Part shown: positions 8,297 to 18,200 of the stretch, piece by piece | Position numbering within the stretch: the stretch's first letter is position 1 | How the letters are laid out: every line of letters begins with the position of its first letter | From: an uncultured Collinsella sp. | GTDB taxonomy: Bacteria > Actinomycetota > Coriobacteriia > Coriobacteriales > Coriobacteriaceae | NCBI GenBank assembly: GCA_944321445.1 | Contig: CALULJ010000016.1 | Location: 1-46,607 of the forward strand | Reading direction: 5' to 3' | DNA: 46,607 bases | Translations under genes and position numbers: made by a program | The notes under the pieces: generated by a model | Databases searched by the model: none | Seen by the model: only the letters and a program-made list of their open reading frames with translations | Told to the model about the DNA's origin: nothing

Positions 8297-8322
8297 GCGC
8301 GGCCTTTGGGCCGCGCTTTTTT
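8297..8322 (+). terminator. intrinsic terminator upstream of the AEC gene
   Basis: GCGCGGCC-TTTG-GGCCGCGC (8297-8304/8309-8316) is followed by six T. It ends transcription on the plus strand before the carrier gene at 8366, so it could act as an attenuator in that leader. A second, imperfect hairpin (GCGCAGCAGCT ... AGCTGCTTGCGC, about 8227-8255) precedes it. Confidence 0.8.
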
Positions 8323-8365
8323 ATAATGGTCCTGCACTGGGTGCGGGAAAGAGGTTTTGCTGACG

Positions 8366-9286
8366 ATGTCTATAGCCACGACGATGCCGATCATGCTGAC
8401 GCAGGTGGTCGCGATGTTCATCATGATGATGATCGGCGCGGCGCTGTATAAGGCGAAGCTGGTGGACAACACTGGCTCCGCGCAGATTGCGAGCGTGGCG
8501 CTTTACGTGGCGACGCCGGCGGTCATCTTGCAGTCCTTGGCGACATCGTTTGATCCGGCGAAGCTTGCGGCGGGAGCGGCGTGTTTTGCGCTGTCGTTTC
8601 TGTTCACGGCGCTCTCCGCATTCGTGGCATGGCTGTATTTCCGCGACCGTCGCCGAGCAGCGCAGCTGGGCATCATGATTTCCAACATGGGCTTCATGGG
8701 CATCCCACTCGTGCAAAACGTGCTGGGCGAGCAGTACGTGTTCTACATTTCCGCCTGCATCGCGGCACAGGTCCCACTCATGTGGACCTATGGTGTGTGG
8801 CTCGTCTCGCAGGATATGGCAAATATTTCGCCCAAGAAGATTCTCACCAACCCCTCGGTGATTGCGGTTGTGGTAGGTATCGTGCTGTTCTGCTGCTCGG
8901 TGAACCTGGGCGGCGTGTTCCAGGTCACGGCAGCCGACATGGGCAACCTCAACACCGGCCTTGCCATGCTCGTGATGGGGACCTACCTCGCCCAAACCGA
9001 TCTGCGCAGCTTGGCGCGCGATCGCAACCTCTACGCAGCGAGTGCCCTACGCTTGCTGGCTGTACCCGCACTCGTCATCGCTTCGCTGGTCTTCGTCCCG
9101 CTTGATACGGCAGTCAAGCTCGTTGTGGTCATTGCGCTGTCCGCGCCCTGCGGAACCGTATCGGCGATGTTTCCCCAGCTCTTTGGTGGCGACTACCGTT
9201 TCGGTGCCGGCCTGGTCTCACTTTCGACCCTGCTTTCGCTCATCGTGATGCCACTCCTGCTCGCAATAAGCCTCCTCGTGTTCTAG
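8366..9286 (+). CDS. AEC-family membrane carrier
   Basis: The 306-residue protein is hydrophobic throughout, with about ten predicted helices in two five-helix halves as in auxin-efflux-carrier/malate-permease (MleP-like) proteins. Typical features are ALYVATPAVILQSLA near residue 45 and the NMGFMGIPLVQNVLGE segment in the middle. Bacterial AEC members often move malate, malonate or other organic acids, but the substrate cannot be told here. A TTG at 8357 would add three residues; the ATG at 8366 fits better with the GAGG at 8351. Confidence 0.85.
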   Translation: MSIATTMPIMLTQVVAMFIMMMIGAALYKAKLVDNTGSAQIASVALYVATPAVILQSLATSFDPAKLAAGAACFALSFLFTALSAFVAWLYFRDRRRAAQLGIMISNMGFMGIPLVQNVLGEQYVFYISACIAAQVPLMWTYGVWLVSQDMANISPKKILTNPSVIAVVVGIVLFCCSVNLGGVFQVTAADMGNLNTGLAMLVMGTYLAQTDLRSLARDRNLYAASALRLLAVPALVIASLVFVPLDTAVKLVVVIALSAPCGTVSAMFPQLFGGDYRFGAGLVSLSTLLSLIVMPLLLAISLLVF

Positions 9287-9328
9287 GGTAGCAAGTCTGC
9301 CCAGACATGCCGGCAGCCCACTCCTAAA

Positions 9329-9497
9329 GACAAAAACGCGAGTTTTGGTCACGTGTATCAAGCACCCAGATGGCCGCAAGAAATCTGCGTGCATAAGAAG
9401 CGGCAGAATCCTGCGAAAACGCTCTTTAAAATGAATCAAACGGGCTCAATAAAAACGAACTAGTTCAATAGGAATAACCAAAACTCGATTTTTTGTC
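9329..9497. repeat. AT-rich element with terminal inverted repeats, copy 1
   Basis: Terminal inverted repeats of about 23 bp (9329-9351 and 9475-9497) share CGAGTTTTGGT next to a GACAAAAA block. The interior carries AATCCTGCGAAAACGCT at 9407-9423 and a GAACTAGTTC palindrome. The same termini and central motif, at nearly the same spacing, recur at 36565-36742. No coding capacity was found. It lies between two convergent genes. Candidates are a MITE-like insertion or a structured RNA with a long closing stem. Confidence 0.8.
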
Positions 9498-9573
9498 TTT
9501 ACCCACGCAGCGGCAAAACCATCCCACCAAACCTTGATACATTTTCAGCCCAAAACTCCCCAGTTTTATTCAA

Positions 9574-9634
9574 GGTGTCCGCGAAGCGGCCGACACCCCG
9601 CAACCAGAACTCCTCGCCCTAAGCTAAGGGCGAG
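9574..9634. terminator. two hairpins in the convergent gap
   Basis: GGTGTC/GACACC (9574-9597, with inner CGC/GCG) and CTCGCCCT/AGGGCGAG (9613-9634) are stable hairpins without T-runs. They sit between the carrier gene and hairpin C and may help end both convergent transcripts. Another small one, AAAACT-CCCC-AGTTTT, lies at 9552-9567. Confidence 0.4.
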
Positions 9635-9644
9635 AATCGTCCTG

Positions 9645-9739
9645 GCAGCAAGAGGTCCCCGTATATCCCGTATTCAACATCCCGCAGCCGCGCAGCGGCG
9701 AGGACGTTGAATACGGGATATACGGGGACCTCTTGCTGC
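9645..9739. repeat. long hairpin C with shared apical module
   Basis: Arms 9645-9678 and 9706-9739 are perfectly complementary over 34 bp. The 27-nt loop ATCCCGCAG-CCGCGCAGCGG-CGAGGAC carries the module seen in A and B. The arm ends 8 bp from the stop codon of the ABC permease. The arm sequence is unrelated to those of A and B. Confidence 0.9.
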
Positions 9740-9747
9740 AAGAGCGC

Positions 9748-12700
9748 CTATTCGACGCTCTTGAGCGCCTCAATCATGTTGATGCGGTTGAGGGTTCGGT
9801 TGGTGATGAGGTTCACGACCAGCGCGAACACGAGCGGCAGAATCGCTGCAAGCACATAGCTCAGCGGCGTTACCGTGGTCAGGAAGCTGATCGACGGCAT
9901 TTTAAGCGCGTGGAGCAGCATATCGCCCAGCACGTACCCGAAGGGCAGGCCGCACACGATGCCGATCATCGTGAGGGTGATGGTCTCCTTGTTCACGTAA
10001 TGGTGCACCTCGCGCGGACGGAAGCCCAGCACCTTGATGGTGGCCAGCTCGCGCTCGCGCTCGGAGATGTTGGTGGTCGACAGCGTGAACAGCACGGCGA
10101 AGGCGAGCGCCGCCGCCATGCCCAAAACGATGGCGACTACGGCGTTGATGAGCATGAACGACTGGCTGAAGTCGTCGGCAAGTTCATCGGTGCTGCTCAC
10201 CGAAAGGAAGCGCTCGTCATCGCCGAGCTCATCGGTGAGCGATGCCGCGTCCTCGGCGCTGGGGCAGCGAACGAGCACACCATTGGGCGCAAAGCCCCCG
10301 GTGTCCTCGTCAAGCGCCGGCGCGTCCTCGCCAAATGCCGCGCGGTACGCGTCTTCGCTCATGTATACATAATTGCCCAGGTAGTTAGCGGCAACGGCAA
10401 CAACCTCGATGTCCGCCTGGTTGAGTTGCGTATCCTGCAGCTCAAGGGTGTCTCCCGCGGAGAATCCCAGTACCTCGGAGGCGTTCAGCGTCACGATGGC
10501 GCCGTCCTCGGGCAGCTCGAGTGCCGTATCCGTGTCGCGATCGGTTACGTGGATGTAGTCGGACAAATCGCAGTCCTCGGGAATCACGAGCAGCTGGACG
10601 GTCTCTTCGTCCTCACCTCGCTTGAGCGTGGTGCTGTCAAGGTAGATATGCGCCAGCTGATCGACGCGTCCATCGTGTTCAAGGCTGTCGGTGGCGGCAT
10701 CGTGCTCGCCGGTTTCGGTGACGGCCATGATGTCGTAGTGCGCGATGCGCTCATACTGCTCGGGCACGAGCTCCGCGACGGAATCCTTGATGGCAAACCC
10801 GCACACGATGAGCGCGGTGCAGCCCAGGATGCCGGCGACGGTCATGAAGAAGCGGCGCTTATAGCGGAAGATGTTGCGCGCCGTGACCTTGTTCAGGAAG
10901 GACAGACGGCTCCACACGAACGGGATGCGCTCCAGGAAGATGCGCGAGCCGGACTTGGGCGCCTTGGGCCGCATGAGCGCGGCGGGCGTGCGACGGACCT
11001 CGGATCGGCAGGCCAGGTAGGCCGTGCCGCCGATGGCAACGACGAAGATCGCCATGCCGCCGAAGCCGTAGAGCGGCTCGAACGAGAATGCGTAGCCCGG
11101 CAGCAGGTACATGATGTCGAAGATGGTGAAGATGAAGGCAGGCAGTGCGATGAAGCCCAGGAAGAGGCCGACCAGGCTGCCACCCAGGCTTGCGGACAGC
11201 GCGTAGATGAGGTACTTGGCGAAAATCTCGCTGTTGCGGTAGCCGAGCGCTTTGTAGGTTCCTATGAGCCCGCGCTCCTCCTCGACCAGGCGCGTGATGG
11301 TAGTGAGGGCCACAAGGACCGCCACCACGAGGAAGACGATGGGGAAGAGCGTGCCGATGGCCTCGATGGAGTCGGCATCACTCGAGATGGACGAGTAGCT
11401 GGAGAGCGACGAGCGCGGCTGGACGTACCAGGTGGCGGTGTCGATGTCATCGATTTCCGCTTGCGCATCGGCGAGCTCTGCCTCGGCTTCGGCAAACTGT
11501 TCGTCTGCCTCGGCGCGACCTTCTTCCCACTCGGCCATGCCGTCTTGCCATTCTGCCAAGCCGTCTTGGTATTCGGCCAGACCATCGGCGTATTCGGCAC
11601 GACCCTCGTCGAGCTCGGCCTGCGCGTCGATAAGCTGCGCGCGGGCGTCGGCCAGCTGCTGTTCGGCCGCATCGAGCTCAGCTCGCGCGGATGCGAGCTG
11701 CGCGCTCAGCTGCGCATACGCCGTTTCACGACCGGAAGCCATCTGCGCCTCGAGGGTTGCCTGCGCCGCAGCGCGCTGCTCGGAGATGGTTTGGTTCAGC
11801 GTGTCGAGTGCCGCATCGTATTCCTGGTCAAGGCGCGCGTCGAGCTCTGCCTGCGCGGCGGCGCGCTGCTGCTCGATTTCCGCCTCGAGCGTGTCGAGCG
11901 CCGCGGCGTACTCTTCGCCGAGCGTAGCCTCGAGCTGCTGCTGCGCCTGTTCGCGCTGCACGGCGACCTCTTCGTCGACCGTTTTCAGCGCAGCCTCGTA
12001 CTCGGCTGCCAAGCGCTCGTCCAACTCCTGCTGTCCTTGCGCGCGCCCCGCCTCGATCTGCTCGTCCGCTGCGGCGTACGCGGCATCGATGGCGGCGTTG
12101 ATCTGGTCGAGCTGCTCTTGGAGCGGTGCTGCCTGCTCCTGAAGGGCGGCGAGCTGCGCATTGAGCCCCTCCACGCCACCTTGTTGCTCGTCGATTGCGG
12201 CAACGATCTGCTGGAGCTCGGTCTTCTTTGCCGTGAGCTCCTCGATGAGTGCTGCGTTCTCGGGGTCTTCGGGGTCGAGCTCGGCGAGCTGTGCATCGAT
12301 GGCCTCGATAGCGGAAACGGCCTCGTTGTACGAGGAGATGGCCGCCTCAATCTGCTCCATGCCGCTTTGCAGCTGAGCGAGCGCCTGGGTGAGCTGGTCG
12401 CGACCCGCCAGCGCCCCTTCCTCTTCAAGCTTCTGTTCCACCTGCGCATACGCCTGCTCGCGCGCGGCCTCGATCTGCGCGTCGAGCTCCGCTTGCGCTT
12501 CCTCGCGCGCGGCGTCGAACTGCGCGTTCAGCTGGTCGAGCGCCTGCTGGTAGCCCGCCTCGATCTGCGCGTCGAGTTCCGCTTGCGCTTCCTCGCGCGC
12601 GGCGGCAAATTGTTCGTCAATCTGCGCAAGGCCCTGCTCGTATCCGGCAGCTATGCCTGCCTCGAGCTCTGCCTGCGCCTCGGTGCGCGCGATGTCGAAC

Positions 12701-13851
12701 TGCTTGTTGAGTTCCACGAGGCCTTGGGCGCGGCCCGCCTCGATCTGCTCATCGATCTGCGCTTGGCCCTGTCGCATGGCGTCAGCGAGCGTCTGCTCCA
12801 CCTGTGCGCGCCCATCGGCGGCCCCGCGGTCGTACTCCGCCCAGCCGTCGGCAAGTTCCCGCTGGCCATCGGCAAGTTCTGCCCAGCCATCATCGATTTG
12901 CGCCTGGCCATCGGCAATCTCTGCCGCCGCGTCTTCAAGCTGTGCTGCGGCGTCGTCGAGCTCGGCCTTGCCGTCGTCGAGTTCCGCCTTGCCGTCGGCA
13001 AGCTCAGCCTCGGCGTCCGCGCGCTCCTCCTCGTATTCGGCGCGCGCCTCATCGAGCTCCTCCTGCGCATCGCCCTTTACCGTCGCGGTGCGGGCAGCCT
13101 CGCGGTCGTCGCGAATCTCGTCGTCGATGTAGTCGGTGACGGCGTGAACAGCGTCGACGTATTCGTCGGAGAAGCAGGCGAGGCCCTTGGCCCCGGTGAT
13201 CGTCAGGTAGGTGACGGTATAGGTGTCGTCGTTTTCAACGGCATCCGTCGACACGATGAACGTGTAGTCCGACGTCGAGCTCGAGCGGAAGGAGAGCTCG
13301 GGGTTGTTCACATCGGCTGCATCGACGACGATGCCGCAAATGGTGTAGGGGTGGCGCGCGAAGACGGCCTCGTCCTCGTTTTCCGCTTCATCGATCTCGA
13401 CGGTGTCACCCACGGACAGGCCGCTCGCGTCGACGAACTTCTGCGTGACAGCGACCTCGTCTGCGCTCTGGGGCAGTGCGCCCTCAACAACAAAGGGCTC
13501 GTTGAGTCCGCTTTCGCTCAGGGCTTTGACCTCGACGGATGCGCGTGCATCGTCCACGGCAGTGTAAGTCGACTCCGTCCAGCCGCCCTCGGCCCGCTCA
13601 ACGCCGTCCACGTCCTCGAGCGCGGCCAAGTCGTTGTCGTCGATGCCCAGCGTGGACAGAATCTGCACGTCGAAGAGGTCCTGCGCATCGAAGAACGCAT
13701 CGCCGGCGTTGCGCAGGTCGTTGCACGAGGCGCGCAGGCCGCAGAACATCGCCACGCCCAGCGCGCAAATCACCGCGATGGAGATGAAGCGCTTGAGGTT
13801 ACCACGGATGGTGCGGGATATATCTTTGCGATATGCCGAGGGGATGGGCAT
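9748..13851 (-). CDS. MacB/FtsX-type ABC transporter permease with giant coiled coil
   Basis: 1367 residues. One N-terminal helix (about 20-40) is followed by an extracytoplasmic domain, then a long heptad-rich stretch (about residues 257-805, full of QAELDAQIEA-like repeats), then a first FtsX three-helix block (about 830-950), a second short helix and periplasmic domain, and a C-terminal FtsX block (about 1230-1367). Such permeases work with a MacB/LolD-type ATPase as exporters or mechanotransmitters at the envelope. The ATPase gene is directly upstream (12 bp). The coiled coil could reach through the cell wall. Substrate unknown. Confidence 0.9.
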   Translation of the reverse strand: MPIPSAYRKDISRTIRGNLKRFISIAVICALGVAMFCGLRASCNDLRNAGDAFFDAQDLFDVQILSTLGIDDNDLAALEDVDGVERAEGGWTESTYTAVDDARASVEVKALSESGLNEPFVVEGALPQSADEVAVTQKFVDASGLSVGDTVEIDEAENEDEAVFARHPYTICGIVVDAADVNNPELSFRSSSTSDYTFIVSTDAVENDDTYTVTYLTITGAKGLACFSDEYVDAVHAVTDYIDDEIRDDREAARTATVKGDAQEELDEARAEYEEERADAEAELADGKAELDDGKAELDDAAAQLEDAAAEIADGQAQIDDGWAELADGQRELADGWAEYDRGAADGRAQVEQTLADAMRQGQAQIDEQIEAGRAQGLVELNKQFDIARTEAQAELEAGIAAGYEQGLAQIDEQFAAAREEAQAELDAQIEAGYQQALDQLNAQFDAAREEAQAELDAQIEAAREQAYAQVEQKLEEEGALAGRDQLTQALAQLQSGMEQIEAAISSYNEAVSAIEAIDAQLAELDPEDPENAALIEELTAKKTELQQIVAAIDEQQGGVEGLNAQLAALQEQAAPLQEQLDQINAAIDAAYAAADEQIEAGRAQGQQELDERLAAEYEAALKTVDEEVAVQREQAQQQLEATLGEEYAAALDTLEAEIEQQRAAAQAELDARLDQEYDAALDTLNQTISEQRAAAQATLEAQMASGRETAYAQLSAQLASARAELDAAEQQLADARAQLIDAQAELDEGRAEYADGLAEYQDGLAEWQDGMAEWEEGRAEADEQFAEAEAELADAQAEIDDIDTATWYVQPRSSLSSYSSISSDADSIEAIGTLFPIVFLVVAVLVALTTITRLVEEERGLIGTYKALGYRNSEIFAKYLIYALSASLGGSLVGLFLGFIALPAFIFTIFDIMYLLPGYAFSFEPLYGFGGMAIFVVAIGGTAYLACRSEVRRTPAALMRPKAPKSGSRIFLERIPFVWSRLSFLNKVTARNIFRYKRRFFMTVAGILGCTALIVCGFAIKDSVAELVPEQYERIAHYDIMAVTETGEHDAATDSLEHDGRVDQLAHIYLDSTTLKRGEDEETVQLLVIPEDCDLSDYIHVTDRDTDTALELPEDGAIVTLNASEVLGFSAGDTLELQDTQLNQADIEVVAVAANYLGNYVYMSEDAYRAAFGEDAPALDEDTGGFAPNGVLVRCPSAEDAASLTDELGDDERFLSVSSTDELADDFSQSFMLINAVVAIVLGMAAALAFAVLFTLSTTNISERERELATIKVLGFRPREVHHYVNKETITLTMIGIVCGLPFGYVLGDMLLHALKMPSISFLTTVTPLSYVLAAILPLVFALVVNLITNRTLNRINMIEALKSVE
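12467..12603 (-). repeat. 90 bp-period repeat inside the coiled-coil coding region
   Basis: A 47 bp block at 12467-12513 recurs at 12557-12603 with one mismatch, a 90 bp (30-codon) period encoding AREEAQAELDAQIEA units. More degenerate copies continue on both sides. The near-identity at DNA level points to recent repeat expansion or gene conversion within the coiled coil. Confidence 0.85.
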
Positions 13852-13863
13852 GGAATCACCTGC

Positions 13864-14565
<702 letters not shown>

Positions 14566-14591
14566 GAGGGTTCGCACTCCGCACATCACTC

Positions 14592-14605
14592 GACAGCATG
14601 TTGTC
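14592..14605. promoter_or_regulatory. candidate TetR operator between ABC operon and tetR
   Basis: GACAGCATGTTGTC is palindromic at 12 of 14 positions. It sits 27 bp from the ATPase start and beside a TATAGT (14617-14622) that could be the -10 box for the regulator. The arrangement fits shared control by the divergent TetR protein; no binding data. Confidence 0.35.
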
Positions 14606-14645
14606 TAACCGTAGTATAGTGGAGCCATAACGGGGAGGGGAGACG

Positions 14646-14676
14646 CGCTCGACACTCGGCCGCGGATTGTCGAGCG
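14646..14676 (+). promoter_or_regulatory. hairpin in the tetR leader
   Basis: CGCTCGACA at 14646-14654 and TGTCGAGCG at 14668-14676 form a perfect 9 bp stem with a 13-nt loop, about 65 bp before the regulator start. It may be a second operator or an RNA hairpin. Confidence 0.4.
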
Positions 14677-14740
14677 ATGCGCCGCCCACCGGCGAAACGC
14701 AGCCTCCTGCCTGCGAAAAACCCTGCGGAAAGGGGTCGCC

Positions 14741-15298
14741 ATGAAAAAGCAGCCGCACGTGACCGAGCAGACGCGGACGAATCTCACCCAGGCGTTTTGG
14801 GAGCTCTATCTGGAACGGCCCATCGAAAAGATCACCGTGCGCGAGATCACCGAGCGCGCGGGCTACAACCGCGCCACGTTCTACCTGTACTACCGCGACG
14901 TGTACGACCTCTTCGAGCAGCTGGAAGAGGAGGTGCTGAGCCAGGTACGCGAGCTTGTGCAGCAGCGCCTGCTCTCGGAGGAACAGCTCGACTTTTCGCA
15001 CCACATGGATTTCATCGTGAAGCTCGCCCAGCGCTTCGACGGCCTCATGCCGCGGCTCATGAACGGGGACCCGTCGTTCGGCGAGCGCATGAAAGAGATC
15101 ATCGCGCCCCTGCTCGACCGGTTCATCATGCCCGAGGGCGGGCTTGAGGCCGATGAGCAGGATATCTTGCGCGAGTTTTACCTGTCGGGTCTGCTGGGCT
15201 CCATCAACGCATGGCTGGCATCGAATGGACGCGTGCCCATTGAGCGCCTGGTCGAACTCATCGTTGGAGCTGCGCTGCCCGCCCGTACACAGAGTTAG
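14741..15298 (+). CDS. TetR/AcrR-family regulator
   Basis: 185 residues. The N-terminal helix-turn-helix is clear: KITVREITERAGYNRATFYLYY around residues 30-50, the standard TetR pattern with a YR-D-YDLF follow-on. The ligand-binding half resembles the TetR_C_33 type seen in Firmicutes and Actinobacteria. It is transcribed away from the ABC exporter and likely represses it in the absence of a ligand. The start is supported by AAGGGG seven bases upstream. Its TAG shares bases with the TAA of the convergent transglutaminase gene (TTAG, 15295-15298). Confidence 0.92.
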   Translation: MKKQPHVTEQTRTNLTQAFWELYLERPIEKITVREITERAGYNRATFYLYYRDVYDLFEQLEEEVLSQVRELVQQRLLSEEQLDFSHHMDFIVKLAQRFDGLMPRLMNGDPSFGERMKEIIAPLLDRFIMPEGGLEADEQDILREFYLSGLLGSINAWLASNGRVPIERLVELIVGAALPARTQS

Positions 15299-18200
15299 GA
15301 TTCACTGCTTGGGGTGGTGTCCGATTTCGCTTTCGCGCGCTGCCCGAATGCGGCATGCAGGTTGTTCAGGGCGCGAATGAGCGTTGGGGCATCGACATGT
15401 TGGGTCGCGTCGCCGTAGCGCGTGCGACACACGATGTCCGCAAGCAGCTGAATCTCCGCCCGTGTCGCCGGTGCTGCATCGGCGATGGTGCGCGCGATGT
15501 CCTCTTCGGTTGCACTCGGTTCCAACGCGATGTTCCCACGGTGAGCGCAGTCGAGCGCTTCTGCCCAGGCAGCCTCGGCGGCGCGACCGGGATGCTCCGC
15601 GGCATCGCGCACGGCACGCATGCGCAGCGCGCAACGAGCGCGGCGCAAAAGGCGCGGCGCGCATATGAGGGCGATAGCGACAGCGATGGCGCCTGCGATC
15701 GGGGCGTATGCGCGCGCCTTCGCGGCGATCTCGCCAAGTGCCGCCCACATGCCGGCAAACAGGTCGTCCGCTTCCGGTTCATCACCGCTTCCCGCCGCAT
15801 CCGGATCTTCGACGTCCGGCTGCTGGTCTGGCGCCTCCTGCTCGGGCTGTTCCTGCTCGTCTGGCTGCTGGGCGTCCGTATCCTCGGGCTCCTCGCGCTC
15901 GTCCGACACGGTGCCGCCCGTGCTCGTTGACGGTGGCGTGACGTCGAAGGGGACCCATCCGATGCCGTACAGGTACGCCTCGGTCCATGCGTGCAGGTCG
16001 TGGTTGGTAACGACGTAGCGGTCACCGTCCTCCTGCCCGGGGTCACCGCGGTATCCCAGCGCGATGCGCGTCGGCACGCCCAGCGCGCGGCCCAGCACGG
16101 CAAACGCCGAGGCGTAGTGCACGCAATAGCCGCGGCCGCTGTCCAGGAACTGGGCTATGACCTCAAGGTTGTTGCGCCCGCCGCCATCCGGGGCGTCGAG
16201 CGAGTACGTGAAGCGCAGCCCATCGAAGTAGTCGAGCAAAAACCACAGCGCGTCGATTTCGTCGGAGAGCAGCTGGCTTATGCCGGCCTCCTCTCCCAGG
16301 TGGGCGCGCGCCTCGCTAACGACCTCTTGGATCTGCTGCGGCAGCTCTTCGGGAAGCTCCAGGTAGACCGGATCGATCGCCGCGCGCTCGTCCTCGTAGA
16401 GCTCGTCGATGCGCTCGCGCAGGTCCTGCCATTCCTCGACGGTCGAGACGCTCTGCCCCGTCCACTGGCGCGACCACAGGGTGCTCACCAGCTGGTTACT
16501 GACGCCCTGCAGACCCGTGCTGTCGGTGATGGGATCGATGTAGGCTGCCTCGGCCGTATAGACGAGCCCGCGGTTCGTGGTCGATTGCGTGCCGTAGACC
16601 GCATCCGTGTCGTTCCAGCGCCAGTCGCCTGGCTGTACGTCCTCGGCAACCTCGGTATCGTATGCGCCGATGGGCAGCGGCACGAAGCGCGAGGCCAGGC
16701 CCTCGATGACCACCGTCGCGTCCACCGCGCGCACGCTTCCCACGGCGGACGCGCCCGTGTCGCGAATGACCTCGACGGTAAACTCGTCAGATGCGCTTTC
16801 CCCAGGCAAGGCGGCAGGCTGGTCGCTTCCGGATGCGGCGGAAAACAGCGACCCCAGAATGCCGCCATCTGTGCTGGGAATCGAATCGTCGAGCATCCAG
16901 GTGTCGCCAGAAAGGTCGCTCAGACTCGTCAAGCGCAGGTACAGAGGGCGATTCAGCGAGGTGCGATAGGTGAGCGCGACGGTTTCGCTCGGGCGCTCGA
17001 GGTTGCTCTTGAGGTCCATGAGCGGGTTTACCGTGCTGCCCACGAGCACGTTCGATTGCACCCCCAGGTCGATGGGCAGGGCTTGCGATGCCTGCGTGGC
17101 GCGGACTGCGAGCGCGCTGGTGAGCAGCGCGATGCCGACGCAGCAACCAAGCGCGCCTGCGCGCAGCGACCGGACCGGTTTGGGAATGCGCGGCCGCTCG
17201 GCATACTCAACGGAATCGATGGCTGCGCCGCTCTGCGAGAGCACGCGCAGCGCAAGGCCCAAGAACAGCGAGAGGCCGATGAGGGGAAGATCATCTGCCG
17301 TGCCCAGGCACAAGGTCTGCGTGGCAAGAAGCCCCACGGGCAGCAGGCACAGAAGCGGGCGCAGCCGGTTCGAGACGAACAGGGCGTTCAACACGAGCGC
17401 GATGGGCACCATGGCAAGCACGAGCGCCGCATCGGAAAGCGGTGCGACCTCGACCGGCACCCAGTTGCCGTAGTACATATCGAAGATGCCCTGGAACAGG
17501 ACGAAGGGAACCCAGGTGACGCCCCCGCCGTCCCGGTCGATGCCGAGTGGCGTCAAACCCGCGTGCGGGTCGAGGATGTCGATGCCGGTCCCCGTGTGGA
17601 TGATGTTTGCGGCAACAAAGATGGCAGCGGCCGTCATGAGGACGAACAGCGCGAAGGATACCAAGGGACGCACCCAGCGATGCCGTCCGAGCCGCACCCA
17701 GGGGAGAAGTATCGCGCTGGCTGCGGTAAGCGAGAGGGCGGCGCCTCCAAAGTGCCGCCAGGTTCCGGGTTCGATAAGGCCGCCCAGCAGGTGCATCGAG
17801 AGCGCGATGATGCCCAGACAGCACAGCAGCGAGGCGATGTCGCAGATGAACGGCGGCAGGGGCATGTGCCACCGGCGGCTGGCGCTCGTGCGCCGGGCGC
17901 TGAGGTGGTCCGCTGCCCGATCGCGCCGGTCTTGGGGGTCGTGCGCGAGCTCAAGTGGGCGCGGTGTCGCAACGGTGATGTTAAGGGCGGGGGAGAGCGC
18001 TTCCAGCGCTCGTGCAAGCGCCCCATCGGGATGCTCGGTGATGAGCACGATGGGGATGCGCGCGTGAGAAGCGTCGCCCGAGGAGGCAAGGCGATGGATG
18101 GCCTCGGCACGTGCTGTCGCGTCAAGCCCCACATGCGCGGCATCGCGCGCGGCGTCCGCCTGGATCGCAGCGGCAAAGCGTTCGCACGCACGCATGCCCT

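Noticed and set aside
8322..8327. TATAAT after the terminator as promoter of the carrier gene
   Set aside because: A perfect -10, but the place of the -35 box is occupied by the GC stem of the terminator and no TTGACA-like sequence lies at 16-18 bp.
12467..12603. CRISPR-like direct repeats
   Set aside because: The repeats are in frame, without unique spacers of constant length, and code for heptad units of a coiled coil.
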